Assembly (NCBI RefSeq): GCF_964199965.1
Contig: NZ_CAXMZT010000001.1
Span: 186,001 to 250,000, forward strand
From: JAFIFT01 sp020051095
GTDB lineage: Bacteria > Pseudomonadota > Gammaproteobacteria > Legionellales > Legionellaceae
Length of the DNA: 64,000 nt
Direction of reading: 5' to 3'
The notes under the pieces are model-generated. The model made no database searches. It worked only from the letters and a program-made list of their open reading frames with translations, and was not told where the DNA came from. This document shows, one piece after another, positions 8,535 through 17,464 of the stretch. The number at the start of each line of letters is the position of its first letter. The stretch's first letter is position 1. A program made the position numbers and the translations under genes.

Positions 8535-10967
8535 ATGCTAAGAAAACTAATCACCACATCGCTACTATCGATACTATCCGTGTGCCTGTATGCGATGAAT
8601 GTAACCATCCATACTAAAACGGAAAATGGGCAATCCACCTATCTACTTCATGCTGGTGCATTTTCCAACCAGAATAATGCTCGAACACTTCAGGAACAGC
8701 TGAGCAAACAAACGCCCGTCCCTGTTCGAATTAGTTATATTGAAAGTAAAAAACTCTATTTAGTGACACTTGGACCACTCACTGAATATAAGCAAGCAAT
8801 AGAATTGCGGGACCAGTTAAGTGAGGAAGATTCACCTCAATCAGCCATTCAACCAGTACAACTGGCATCTTCAAAACCCACTTTTGAAGTACCTTCACAT
8901 GCACCACCACTGAAAAAGAAAGCATATAAAAAACTATGGAATTTAAAAAATGCTGACATCCGAGCGGTGATAGCTGAAGTATCTCGGGTAACAGGGAAAA
9001 ATTTTCTCATAGATCCGCGAGTGCAAGGCAAAATTTCGATTGTTTCAAGCACACCTATTTCAGATAAAGAGCTTTATCAAGTCTTTCTATCCATGTTGCA
9101 AGTTTCTGGTTATGCAGCGATTCCAAGTGGATCAACAATAAAAATCGTTCCTAATATTGATGCAAAAACTCAAAGCCCTGACTTTCTTAATCAATTAAGA
9201 CACCCCCCTGATGGCGACGAAATGCTTATTAGCGTAGTCCCCGTTGAATATGTGCCCGCAGAACAGTTGGTTCCTGTTTTGAGACCCTTGATGCCTCAGT
9301 GGAGCAGTGTTTCAGCGTATGGTCCCTCAAATATGCTGATATTATCGGGGAGAGCTAGCAATATTCGTAGTATGGCTGATATCATTAAACGAGTCGACAG
9401 TTCTTCTTCCAATGGAATCGATATCGTTCAGTTACAAAATGCATTAGCAATGGATGTCGCAAATACCCTTAAGGATATTGTTAAGACTCGAACGCTAGCA
9501 GGCAATAATCCTAAAACTATGATTGCGCCAGATGATCGCAGTAATTCAATATTAATCAGTGGCAGTAAAACAGAGCGTATTCGCTTAAGATTATTGATCA
9601 ATCAGCTCGATCAACAAAACAGTGGCTCTCGACAAGGCAACACAAAAGTTGTTTATTTACATTATCTTCGTGCCGAGGATGTTGTCCCTATCTTAGCTGG
9701 TGTAGCGCAGGCGAATTTTAGTGGTAAAGTTGGAACAACCATCGGTACCATTACTAAACCCGAGCTTGATAGCACCATGCCGCAATCTGGGCTTGCAACA
9801 GGAACCTCGTCAAGCCCCCCTCCTTTTGATGGTGCTTTCCAGCCAAGCGGCTCACCAATGGGTGGGATGGAAGGTTCAAAATCGAATAACCAACAAGTAA
9901 GTAGCGAATCGGAAGGATCGACAAAACCAACCGTGCAGATTATCGGTGAGCCGAATACAAACTCCATCATTATGAATGCACCTGCGAGCATCATCAGCAT
10001 TTTAAATTCAGTGATTCGCCAAATTGATATTCGCCCCGCTCAAATTTTAATCGAGGCAATGGTTGCTGAGATGAATGAAGCGGATGTGAATCGATTAGGA
10101 ATTGAATGGGGTACGAATCAACAAACGGGTAATCCCGCAAATTTTCGACCTGGGTTTGCAATTATTAATTCAAAAACGTCAATTTCCGATTTTCAAGCGC
10201 AGATTATTGCCCTCGCGAACAATCGAAGAGCCAATATTCTCTCCACACCTTCTGTCGTTGTCCTGGATAACCGCCAAGCTAAAATTCTAGTGGGTAAACA
10301 AGTATCTGTCCAAACGACGTCTTATCCCAATAATGCGAGTGGTACAACAACCGCATCGCCGTATGTCACATTCGACCGTGTGAATGTCGCCTTGCATTTA
10401 TATGTTAGACCCCAGATTACAAGGGGTAATGGCATTCAAATGCAAATCGACCAGGGTAATGACACCATTGATCCTGGTAGTACCGATGCACTAAATCCTG
10501 TCTTTAATATCAGCTCAATTGTGACTGCTATTCATATTGAAAGTGGTGATATCGTGGTGTTAGGTGGATTAATACAAGATAGTCTCGGCAATGATGATCA
10601 AAAGCTACCCATTTTAGGGGATATTCCAGGTGTTGGTCGATTATTCCAAAGAAACATTCGTTCTCGTGAAAAGAAAATGCTCATGGTTTTCATCAAGCCC
10701 ATTATTTTACATAGTGAACACGACGCTGTTCGTGTGAGTGGTGGCAAATACCAAGAAGTACGCAACGAAGAACTTGAAAATTTACGCAGCCAAGAAATAT
10801 ACATCGAAGACGATAAACATTTGGTTCTAGAACCTTTAAGCTCTGCAAAATTGCCGATACCTTTTTCGGCACAGACAAAAATTGTGGCGATTGCACCTGC
10901 AAAAACAATACTGCCTCCACCAAACATGAAAGCGACTCAACCACCACCAGACAAGACAACCAAGTAA
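8535..10967 (+). CDS. gspD: Type II secretion secretin GspD with N-terminal SPOR-like domain
   Basis: Outer-membrane secretin of the type II secretion system. A signal peptide occupies roughly residues 1-20. Next comes a segment of about 70 residues (LLHAGAFSNQNNA ... LVTLGPLTEY) with the pattern of a SPOR peptidoglycan-binding repeat, which is not part of classical GspD. After it come the N0-N3 domains (start near KKLWNLKNADIRAVI), a Ser/Gly/Pro-rich insertion near residues 405-455, and the secretin core ending with VVLGGLIQD and KKMLMVFIKP. The tail is proline-rich. The ATG at 8535 is preferred over the TTG at 8526. The stop overlaps the gspE start by one base (TAATG). No pilotin or gspC gene is nearby. 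Confidence 0.93.
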   Translation: MLRKLITTSLLSILSVCLYAMNVTIHTKTENGQSTYLLHAGAFSNQNNARTLQEQLSKQTPVPVRISYIESKKLYLVTLGPLTEYKQAIELRDQLSEEDSPQSAIQPVQLASSKPTFEVPSHAPPLKKKAYKKLWNLKNADIRAVIAEVSRVTGKNFLIDPRVQGKISIVSSTPISDKELYQVFLSMLQVSGYAAIPSGSTIKIVPNIDAKTQSPDFLNQLRHPPDGDEMLISVVPVEYVPAEQLVPVLRPLMPQWSSVSAYGPSNMLILSGRASNIRSMADIIKRVDSSSSNGIDIVQLQNALAMDVANTLKDIVKTRTLAGNNPKTMIAPDDRSNSILISGSKTERIRLRLLINQLDQQNSGSRQGNTKVVYLHYLRAEDVVPILAGVAQANFSGKVGTTIGTITKPELDSTMPQSGLATGTSSSPPPFDGAFQPSGSPMGGMEGSKSNNQQVSSESEGSTKPTVQIIGEPNTNSIIMNAPASIISILNSVIRQIDIRPAQILIEAMVAEMNEADVNRLGIEWGTNQQTGNPANFRPGFAIINSKTSISDFQAQIIALANNRRANILSTPSVVVLDNRQAKILVGKQVSVQTTSYPNNASGTTTASPYVTFDRVNVALHLYVRPQITRGNGIQMQIDQGNDTIDPGSTDALNPVFNISSIVTAIHIESGDIVVLGGLIQDSLGNDDQKLPILGDIPGVGRLFQRNIRSREKKMLMVFIKPIILHSEHDAVRVSGGKYQEVRNEELENLRSQEIYIEDDKHLVLEPLSSAKLPIPFSAQTKIVAIAPAKTILPPPNMKATQPPPDKTTK

Positions 10968-12460
10968 TGACGATGATGAATGATTCTAATGCCATTACCC
11001 TACCCTATCCATTTGCTAAAAAGCATCAGGTTGTCTCAATATTTAATAAAGAAACGCAAAACTATGATCTCTATTTTTATAAAACGCCTGATGCAAGAGC
11101 TTTATCTGAAATCTATCGCTTATTAGGTCAGACAATTAATCCTGTTGAAGTATCAGAAGAAATTTTTAACCGATATATGACGGCTTTTTATGAGAATCGA
11201 TCGGATATTGCTAATCTCAATATTAATTTTGAAGACGAATCACTTGAGCAATTCTCTCAAAACCAACCGCTTAGTGAAGATCTATTGGACACCCAAGACG
11301 ATGCGCCAATCATCCGACTAATCAATGCACTCTTTACCCAAGCGATTAAAAAAAAGGCATCTGATATTCATATTGAGACCTATGAAGATCAAGTGATAGT
11401 TCGCTTTCGCATTGATGGTGTTTTACAACAGGTATTAGATATTAAACGCTCGGTAGCACCTTTAGTGATTTCAAGAGTGAAGGTGATGGCAAAGCTCGAT
11501 ATCGCTGAAAAACGCATACCTCAAGATGGTCGGATCTCTTTAAAAATTGGAAGTCACACTATTGATGTCCGTGTTTCGACACTTCCTTCTAACCACGGCG
11601 AACGCATTGTCCTTCGGATTCTCGACAAACAAGCTGCCAAGCTTGATTTAGTTCATTTAGGCATGCCTGATGATATATTGGAAGGCGTTAGAAAACTCAT
11701 CGCTCAACCCCACGGTATTATTCTTGTGACGGGGCCAACAGGCTCTGGTAAAACAACATCCTTGTACGCCATGCTGACAGAGTTAAATGAAATTTCACGC
11801 AATATTCTCACAATCGAAGATCCCATCGAATATGACCTCCCCGGCATTGGACAAACACAAGTTAACACCAAGGCTGGAATGAGCTTTGCCAAAGGTTTAC
11901 GAGCAATTTTACGTCAAGATCCCGATGTTGTTATGATCGGCGAAATTCGTGACTTAGAAACAGCAGAAATAGCCGTACAAGCGAGTTTAACAGGTCACTT
12001 GGTATTATCGACGCTCCACACTAACACAGCTATTGGTGCGGTCAGCAGGCTTCATGACATGGGGGTCGAGTCGTTTTTATTGTCCTCAAGCCTCATTGGG
12101 CTAATCGCACAACGCTTAGTTCGTCGTTTATGCGATCAGTGTAAAAAACCACATCGTGTAACCTCGGAAGAAAAAAGGATAATGGGTTTTGCGCACAATA
12201 AGAAAATTGCGGATATTTATGAAGCGGTTGGCTGTGAAAATTGCAATCACCTTGGTTATCAAGGCAGGGTTGGAATCTATGAGTTGATACCCGTCAATGA
12301 AGAAATTCGCACACTGATACACCGCAATGAATCCCAGCATGCCTACGAATCTGTGTTACGTCCCGCCATTGCCTCTATTCGCAAAAATGGATTTGACAGA
12401 GTCTTAGCGGGGATAACAACGCTCGAAGAGATTCTCAGAGTCACTGCCGATAATAATTAA
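10967..12460 (+). CDS. gspE: Type II secretion ATPase GspE
   Basis: Cytoplasmic hexameric ATPase that powers pseudopilus assembly. The 497-residue protein has the N1/N2 GspE domain, an arginine-finger region, Walker A GPTGSGKTT at 256-264, an Asp box and Walker B in the following stretch, and a tetracysteine zinc motif (CDQC ... CENC) near residues 390-425. The start codon overlaps the gspD stop, so the two are translationally coupled. An isolated gspD-gspE pair, with the other gsp genes elsewhere, is the arrangement known for Legionella lspDE. Confidence 0.95.
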   Translation: MTMMNDSNAITLPYPFAKKHQVVSIFNKETQNYDLYFYKTPDARALSEIYRLLGQTINPVEVSEEIFNRYMTAFYENRSDIANLNINFEDESLEQFSQNQPLSEDLLDTQDDAPIIRLINALFTQAIKKKASDIHIETYEDQVIVRFRIDGVLQQVLDIKRSVAPLVISRVKVMAKLDIAEKRIPQDGRISLKIGSHTIDVRVSTLPSNHGERIVLRILDKQAAKLDLVHLGMPDDILEGVRKLIAQPHGIILVTGPTGSGKTTSLYAMLTELNEISRNILTIEDPIEYDLPGIGQTQVNTKAGMSFAKGLRAILRQDPDVVMIGEIRDLETAEIAVQASLTGHLVLSTLHTNTAIGAVSRLHDMGVESFLLSSSLIGLIAQRLVRRLCDQCKKPHRVTSEEKRIMGFAHNKKIADIYEAVGCENCNHLGYQGRVGIYELIPVNEEIRTLIHRNESQHAYESVLRPAIASIRKNGFDRVLAGITTLEEILRVTADNN

Positions 12461-12603
12461 TAACAATTTAATAAAATATTAAGGTTTTATGTGTAATCTA
12501 TGCAAAATTCAGTTGATTTAACGTTTAATCAAAGCGTTTGTAGTGACAATTGAATCGAATTATCCTATTGTATTATATATAGAACGATTAATTTTTAGAG
12601 CCC

Positions 12604-13173
12604 ATGAAACTTTTATTTGATTTTTTTCCCATTATCTTATTTTTCTTAACCTACAAGCTATATGGAATTTATGCCGCAACGGGTATCGCCGTTATCGCGT
12701 CATTTATACAAGTGGCTTTGTTTCGAATTAAATATAATCGCTTTGATACCATGCAATTGGTTAGCCTTGCTATCATTGCCTTGCTTGGCGGAGCAACGCT
12801 ATATTTACAAAATCCTTGGTTCATCAAATGGAAGCCAACCGGCATTTATTGGTTAGCTTCTATCGTCTTTTTCTTCTCATCATTATTTAATACCACACCT
12901 TTAATAAAAAAAATGATGGGCAGTAATATTAAACTTAAAGATGGGATATGGCTGCGATTGAATTATGCATGGGGTGTATTCTTCTTGCTGATGGGGGCAC
13001 TTAACCTCTATATAGCATTTTATTACAGTACTGATACATGGGTGAACTTTAAATTATTTGGCGGACTTGGTTTAACGTTACTATTTGTTTTCATACAAGC
13101 ATTATGGTTAACGCGTCATCTTGATGATCGATCATTTCGCCCAACATCAAGCCGCGATTCAACTCGTCCCTAA
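12604..13173 (+). CDS. yciB: YciB/IspZ inner-membrane septation protein
   Basis: This 189-residue polytopic protein matches the YciB (intracellular septation protein A) family: start MKLLFDFFPIILFF, the stretch NPWFIKWKPT, and the C-terminal ALNLYIAF ... WVNFKLFG pattern. About five membrane segments are visible. Family members link envelope synthesis and cell division, with an uncertain mechanism. An AT-rich upstream region contains weak -10-like TATTAT/TATATA sequences near 12571-12579. The gene lies 9 nt upstream of the response regulator and probably heads its transcript, an association not expected from function. Confidence 0.92.
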   Translation: MKLLFDFFPIILFFLTYKLYGIYAATGIAVIASFIQVALFRIKYNRFDTMQLVSLAIIALLGGATLYLQNPWFIKWKPTGIYWLASIVFFFSSLFNTTPLIKKMMGSNIKLKDGIWLRLNYAWGVFFLLMGALNLYIAFYYSTDTWVNFKLFGGLGLTLLFVFIQALWLTRHLDDRSFRPTSSRDSTRP

Positions 13174-13182
13174 GGAGACATA

Positions 13183-13851
13183 ATGCGTTTATTATTAATC
13201 GAAGATGATGAACAGTTAGGCGATGCCGTTAAAGCTGGATTAACGCAGTTTGGTTTTATCGTTGATTGGTTAAAAGATGGTGAGACCGCTAAAAATGCTG
13301 TTAAAATAGAATCATTTGAGGCCATTATTCTCGATTTAGGATTACCCAGACTATCTGGACTTGCTTTCCTTCAAACGATACGGAATGAAAACATTAAAAC
13401 TCCCGTGATTATTTTAACTGCACGGGACTCTGTCGAAGATAGAGTAAAAGGGTTAGATAGTGGGGCTGACGATTATCTCACAAAGCCGTTTGATTTAGAT
13501 GAGTTATCGGCTCGAGTTCGAGCGCTAATAAGACGTTCAACCGGCAGAGCCGAGTCACAGTTGCATTACCGTAATGTGGTGCTCGATCCGGCTGCGCATG
13601 CTGTTTATGTGGAAGGTGAGGCAGTTAACTTTCCCCGTAGAGAATTCGCCCTATTACAAAAATTACTAGAAAACGAAGGCACCGTATTATCACGAGAGCA
13701 ATTGATGCAAAGCCTTTATGGTTGGGACGAAGACGTTGACAGTAACACCTTAGAAGTTCATATCCACAACTTAAGAAAAAAACTAGACGCCAACTATATT
13801 CGAACAATCCGAGGAGTTGGCTATATGGTTGAAAAACAAGCGGCTGATTAA
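13183..13851 (+). CDS. OmpR/PhoB-family response regulator
   Basis: A 222-residue regulator with a receiver domain carrying the acidic pair E7-D8-D9, the phosphoacceptor D51 (IILDLGLP) and the conserved Lys in YLTKPF, followed by a winged-helix DNA-binding domain (about 125-220, ending TIRGVGYMVE). It resembles the QseB/PmrA/TctD subgroup. A strong AAGGAG site lies in front of the ATG. The kinase gene begins 2 nt after its stop. The signal sensed is unknown; the solute-binding protein encoded downstream may be part of sensing. Confidence 0.93.
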   Translation: MRLLLIEDDEQLGDAVKAGLTQFGFIVDWLKDGETAKNAVKIESFEAIILDLGLPRLSGLAFLQTIRNENIKTPVIILTARDSVEDRVKGLDSGADDYLTKPFDLDELSARVRALIRRSTGRAESQLHYRNVVLDPAAHAVYVEGEAVNFPRREFALLQKLLENEGTVLSREQLMQSLYGWDEDVDSNTLEVHIHNLRKKLDANYIRTIRGVGYMVEKQAAD

Positions 13852-13853
13852 TT

Positions 13854-15305
13854 GTGAAGTCTTCTATTCGCAAATTTTTGCTGATAAACCTCTTACTAGC
13901 AATTACGATTACTACAACACTGACAGCTATTGGAAACTATTATTTAGATCAAAAAGATATTCAAGAGCACTTGGATACGTTAATGGCAATATCAGCACTT
14001 TCTTATCAAGCATTACTTGGTGATGATATTCGTAATCGTCCCCTAGGCGAAATTCAGCGTTCACTCGAAAAAATTCCCTATCAAGTCGAGCATTTTTATA
14101 AAACGCGTTATTTCAATCCTGATCCGCCACAGCATCTAATAAACCGTTTCTATTTCCAAGTATGGACGAATGGCGATAATTTATTATTACATTCTTCCTC
14201 AGCACCTAAACTACCTCTCGTTTCCGATAAAGACGGTTTCAGTGATAAAACGATGGATGATCAGCAATGGCGGGTGTTTACTACCTATAATGATAAGGCT
14301 GGTATTCGCACAGTCCTTGCAGAACGCTATGACACGCGCAATGAATTAGGGCATCGAATCGCTCAAGATGATTTATATATCATGCTACTTACCTTCCCCT
14401 TATCAGGATTATTAATATGGATAATCATTGGCCGAGGGCTAGACAGCCTTGATAGGGTTGCTGAAGAAGTCGCGGATCGCGCGCCATCACACCTTGAGCC
14501 AGTCGATTTAAAAGAGGTACCAGAAGAAATCAAACCTGTCATTGACGAACTGAATAAATTATTCTTTCGTCTAAAGGAAGGATTTGAAAGGGAAAAGCGA
14601 TTTGCCGCTGATGCAGCACATGAATTAAAAACACCCTTAGCTGCATTAAAAGCACAAGCGCAAGTCGCTTTAAAATCCAATGATATTAAAGAAAAAAATA
14701 ACGCCTTAAAGAAATTAATTATCAGCGTAGACAGAAGCACCCATATTGTCCAACAATTGCTAACCATGAGTCGTTTGGTTCCTGAAGCAGTCAAACCTCA
14801 AGATTTAGAATATGTTAATTTGGCGAATATTGTTCGTGAAACAGTTGCTTTATTAGTGCCACACGCCGTTGAACAAGGTGTTGAGATTGAAGTTAATGCT
14901 GATAAAAAAATTCCTAATATCTACGCTCTATCAACCGCTATTAGCATTCTAATCCGTAATCTAGTTGACAATGCCATTCGCTATTCACACGAAAAAGGAA
15001 ATGTGATTGTTTCTGTGTTAAAAGATGAAGAGGATGATAATATTATTATCCGTGTTGAAGATAACGGACCGGGGATACCGGATGAATTAAAAGAACGGGT
15101 TTTTGAACGGTTTTATCGTGTGCTTGGTAACAAAAAAACAGGCAGTGGATTGGGCCTAGCCATCGTTCGTCAAATAGTTCAACTGCATGGTGGAGAAGTA
15201 AAACTCACTAAACCAGAAGGTCATTCTGGTTTAATTGTCAGTGCTTATCTTCCAATTAATTATTTCAAAGATTTTATCGCCACGCCACCGAAAGTTAAGG
15301 AATAA
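13854..15305 (+). CDS. Sensor histidine kinase (QseC/TctE-like)
   Basis: A 483-residue membrane kinase paired with the regulator upstream. It has a first membrane helix at about residues 7-27, a periplasmic sensor region of about 145 residues, a second membrane helix at about 174-193, a HAMP-like linker, the H box FAADAAHELKTPLAALK with phosphoacceptor H256, and the ATP-binding N, G1 and G2 motifs (NLVDNAIRYS, EDNGPGIPD, GSGLGLAIV). The start is a GTG two bases after the regulator's stop. The periplasmic domain resembles the 2CSK_N type (SYQALLGDDIRNRPL). Ligand unknown. Confidence 0.93.
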   Translation: MKSSIRKFLLINLLLAITITTTLTAIGNYYLDQKDIQEHLDTLMAISALSYQALLGDDIRNRPLGEIQRSLEKIPYQVEHFYKTRYFNPDPPQHLINRFYFQVWTNGDNLLLHSSSAPKLPLVSDKDGFSDKTMDDQQWRVFTTYNDKAGIRTVLAERYDTRNELGHRIAQDDLYIMLLTFPLSGLLIWIIIGRGLDSLDRVAEEVADRAPSHLEPVDLKEVPEEIKPVIDELNKLFFRLKEGFEREKRFAADAAHELKTPLAALKAQAQVALKSNDIKEKNNALKKLIISVDRSTHIVQQLLTMSRLVPEAVKPQDLEYVNLANIVRETVALLVPHAVEQGVEIEVNADKKIPNIYALSTAISILIRNLVDNAIRYSHEKGNVIVSVLKDEEDDNIIIRVEDNGPGIPDELKERVFERFYRVLGNKKTGSGLGLAIVRQIVQLHGGEVKLTKPEGHSGLIVSAYLPINYFKDFIATPPKVKE

Positions 15306-15307
15306 TC

Positions 15308-16051
15308 ATGATAAAAAAGGGAATTTTATGTTTGCTGTTTATCATATGCCAATGTGGATTTACACAACAACTTAATGTCGCTGTCGCAGTGGATATGCCC
15401 CCTTTCGTTTATCAAACTGCCAATAATCATTTTTATGGATTTGATATATCGATGATTTCTTATATTTGCAATAAAATTAATCGCCCATGCCAATTCAAAC
15501 CCATGCCGTTTAAAGACATTATTGATAGTGTCTCAAAAGGTGAGACAGATGTTGGCGTAAGTTCACTCACGATCAATGCTGAACGAGCTCAAAAAGTAAT
15601 TTTTTCTGATCCCTATTTGCCCGGGTATTGCCAATTTATGGTCAGTCGAGATTTTAACCAACCCTATTCATTAGATACATTGCAAAACAATAAGATTGGT
15701 TACCTCGAAGGATCTTTATTTACACAAGTCCTATCGTCTTTGGGCGTTACGAATTCGATTGTAAGCTTTGCTGATGAGCGTAGCCTCATTGAGGCTTTAA
15801 ATAATCAACAAATTCAAATTGTCCTTGTCGATGAGCCTACTGTCGATTATTGGTTGGTTAATGGCGGACAAAAATTTAAAACGCTAGGCCAACCTTTCGA
15901 ATATGGCTTAGGAATTGCTATTGCAGTACGACCTAATCAACCGAACTTGGTACAACAAATTAATCAAGCGTTGTCGGATTATTTAAAGTCAAGTGAGTAT
16001 CGAGAACATCTGCAACATTTTATTCATAATGATTTATCGATAAGTGATTGA
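15308..16051 (+). CDS. Periplasmic solute-binding protein, family 3 (amino-acid type)
   Basis: This 247-residue protein has a signal peptide (hydrophobic residues about 5-18) and the family 3 bacterial solute-binding fold: VAVAVDMPPFVYQ at the start, GFDISMISYIC, and the hinge pattern GETDVGVSSLTINAERAQKVIFSDPY, which normally contacts the amino-acid ligand. The gene begins 2 nt after the kinase and has no permease or ATPase next to it. It may therefore serve as a sensing partner for the two-component system rather than as part of a transporter. That role is inferred from gene order only. Confidence 0.85.
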   Translation: MIKKGILCLLFIICQCGFTQQLNVAVAVDMPPFVYQTANNHFYGFDISMISYICNKINRPCQFKPMPFKDIIDSVSKGETDVGVSSLTINAERAQKVIFSDPYLPGYCQFMVSRDFNQPYSLDTLQNNKIGYLEGSLFTQVLSSLGVTNSIVSFADERSLIEALNNQQIQIVLVDEPTVDYWLVNGGQKFKTLGQPFEYGLGIAIAVRPNQPNLVQQINQALSDYLKSSEYREHLQHFIHNDLSISD

Positions 16052-16055
16052 GTCT

Positions 16056-16084
16056 AAAAAAAAAGCCAGGCTAAAGCCTGGCTT
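16056..16084 (-). terminator. Intrinsic terminator of the GGA-rich RNA
   Basis: The stem AAGCCAGGC/GCCTGGCTT (16063-16084) has a 4-nt loop. On the minus strand it is followed by nine consecutive T residues (16064-16056), a textbook intrinsic terminator in that direction. The same stem lies just downstream of the solute-binding protein gene and may also help end that transcript, though without a T-run on the plus strand. Confidence 0.88.
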
Positions 16085-16177
16085 ATCTTCCATCAGGTAT
16101 TTCCTATGACACTCCGTGGCCAAAAGTAGGACTCCGAGGATTATTCCATTAAAGGAGAGCAGTTCCTCTAACTCTCA
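16056..16177 (-). ncRNA. RsmY/RsmZ-like CsrA-sequestering small RNA
   Basis: An RNA of about 122 nt, read on the minus strand, is bounded by a promoter and an intrinsic terminator and has no plausible ORF. It carries six GGA triplets, at plus-strand positions 16164, 16145, 16133, 16113, 16102 and 16089. Three are in the full A-N-GGA context. Several sit in small hairpins, such as AGAG-GAACTG-CTCT and CAC-GGA-GTG. Repeated GGA loops plus a terminal hairpin is the hallmark of RsmY/RsmZ/CsrB-type RNAs, which bind and titrate CsrA and in Legionella are activated by LetA. I did not find a clear LetA/GacA box upstream. The 5' end is estimated from the promoter. Confidence 0.72.
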
Positions 16178-16183
16178 TATTAA

Positions 16184-16212
16184 ACCTTAGTAGCCAGCCC
16201 ATAAAATGTCAA
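16184..16212 (-). promoter_or_regulatory. Promoter of the GGA-rich RNA
   Basis: On the minus strand a perfect -35 TTGACA (16212-16207) is followed after 17 nt by TAAGGT (16189-16184), a weak -10 that keeps the key first, second and last bases. A strong -35 with a weak -10 is compatible with dependence on an activator. It predicts a 5' end near 16177. Confidence 0.6.
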
Positions 16213-16343
16213 CATGTAATCCAATGTGGTTGTATATAACGCTATTATTACCCCTTATGTGTCGTGATATTCCCTTTCGTTCTATTGCCAATTTGATGAT
16301 GAGTATGCTATTTTCGTTTCACCAATACTCAATTTACTTGATT

Positions 16344-16712
16344 ATGACTGATTTAACAAAAAAAGAAAAAATTGCAGTGATTGACTGGCTGATTGAACAT
16401 TTCCCGAATGCATTTTTTAAAAAATCATCGGAAGTTAAACCGCTTCAAATAGGTATTTTCGAAGAAATATTAGACTTTTATGAGCGATTAGATACCGCCC
16501 CTTTTAGTAAAAAAATTCTCAAAGAGTCATTGAATTTTTATAGCAGTTCGCCTGCTTATTTGAAATGCCAACAGCCTGGTGTTGCAAGAGTTGATCTATT
16601 CGGCAACGAATTAGATGAAGTGACTGTTGAACAAGCTAAATATGCTTATCAACGTTACCAAGAACGCTTTGGGAAGAATAAAGAATCCAACGATGATAAA
16701 ACGAGTGTTTGA
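16344..16712 (+). CDS. Short ProQ/FinO-domain RNA-binding protein
   Basis: This 122-residue protein is essentially a single ProQ/FinO domain: LIEHFPNAFF near the N-terminus, then KPLQIGIFEEIL, and the stretch YLKCQQPGVARVDLFGN, which matches the family's RNA-binding region with its Tyr and Arg. It lacks the basic linker and C-terminal Tudor-like domain of E. coli ProQ. The frame is open back to an ATG at 16206, but that segment overlaps the divergent small-RNA promoter and looks non-conserved, so the ATG at 16344 (MTDLTKKEK) is chosen. Such proteins chaperone sRNA-mRNA pairing; Legionella RocC, a relative, represses competence. Its position beside a regulatory RNA is notable. Confidence 0.85.
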   Translation: MTDLTKKEKIAVIDWLIEHFPNAFFKKSSEVKPLQIGIFEEILDFYERLDTAPFSKKILKESLNFYSSSPAYLKCQQPGVARVDLFGNELDEVTVEQAKYAYQRYQERFGKNKESNDDKTSV

Positions 16713-16721
16713 TACCTACGT

Positions 16722-17429
16722 TTATTCTTGGACACATTTTCGGCATGCCAATAAATAATTGACATTTGGTTGGTCATTTAACCAAGATTGACGTGTAAAT
16801 GGGTTATATTTCAACCCTTTGATGTCAATCACCTCAAAACCATGCTCTCGGCAAATTCTTGAAAGTTCGGATGGCTTGATGAATTTATTAAAATCATGAG
16901 TTTGCCGTGGTAGAACATTTAAAAGATACTCCGCAGCTAAAATGACCTGTGCATAAGCAATAGCAGTTCGATTGATGGTTGATAAAAGCAACCAGCCCTG
17001 ATTTTTTAGAAGTCGATAGCAGTGCTTTATAACAATGTCAGGTGAATCAACATGTTCAAGCATTTCCATACAAGTGATAACATCAAATTGTGACTCTGAC
17101 AAATCTTCAATGGGCGTATTCAGGTAGCGAATAGTCAATTTAGCTTGGTTGGCATGATCAATTGCTGTTTCTATAGCAGAGCTTACGATATCAATGCCGG
17201 TTACTGATTTCGCATGTTCAGCCATTGCTTCACATAAAACCCCACCACCACAGCCAACATCTAGGACATTGCAATCCGCAAGATCACTATGTTCTTGGAC
17301 AAAGTTTAATCGAGTTGGATTGATATCATGAAGTGTTTTTAGTGGTCCATTTTTATCCCACCAATGAGATTGATGGGCATCAAATTTTGACTTTTCATTT
17401 TGATTAACTGTACTAACAGGAGTCATCAT
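16722..17429 (-). CDS. ubiG: Ubiquinone biosynthesis O-methyltransferase UbiG
   Basis: A 235-residue SAM-dependent methyltransferase that carries out both O-methylations in ubiquinone synthesis. Motif I is LDVGCGGGVLCEAMA, followed by the acidic residue of VTGIDI. Motif II lies in DVITCMEMLEHVDSP. The N-terminal FDAHQSHWWDKNGPLKTLH is characteristic of UbiG. The gene converges on the ProQ/FinO gene with only 9 nt between them. Two ATGs in tandem (17429 and 17426) can serve as start. Confidence 0.95.
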   Translation of the reverse strand: MMTPVSTVNQNEKSKFDAHQSHWWDKNGPLKTLHDINPTRLNFVQEHSDLADCNVLDVGCGGGVLCEAMAEHAKSVTGIDIVSSAIETAIDHANQAKLTIRYLNTPIEDLSESQFDVITCMEMLEHVDSPDIVIKHCYRLLKNQGWLLLSTINRTAIAYAQVILAAEYLLNVLPRQTHDFNKFIKPSELSRICREHGFEVIDIKGLKYNPFTRQSWLNDQPNVNYLLACRKCVQE

Positions 17430-17464
17430 AGCAATTTAAGTTACGAACAGAAAGAAATTGGTTA

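Noticed and set aside
16056..16200. 6S RNA or an attenuator for the solute-binding gene
   Set aside because: The region lacks the large central bubble of 6S RNA. The U-run is on the minus strand, and the GGA pattern fits a Rsm RNA better.
16206..16343. N-terminal extension of the ProQ/FinO protein from the ATG at 16206
   Set aside because: The added 46 residues overlap the divergent small-RNA promoter and do not fit the family; the ATG at 16344 gives a normal domain start.
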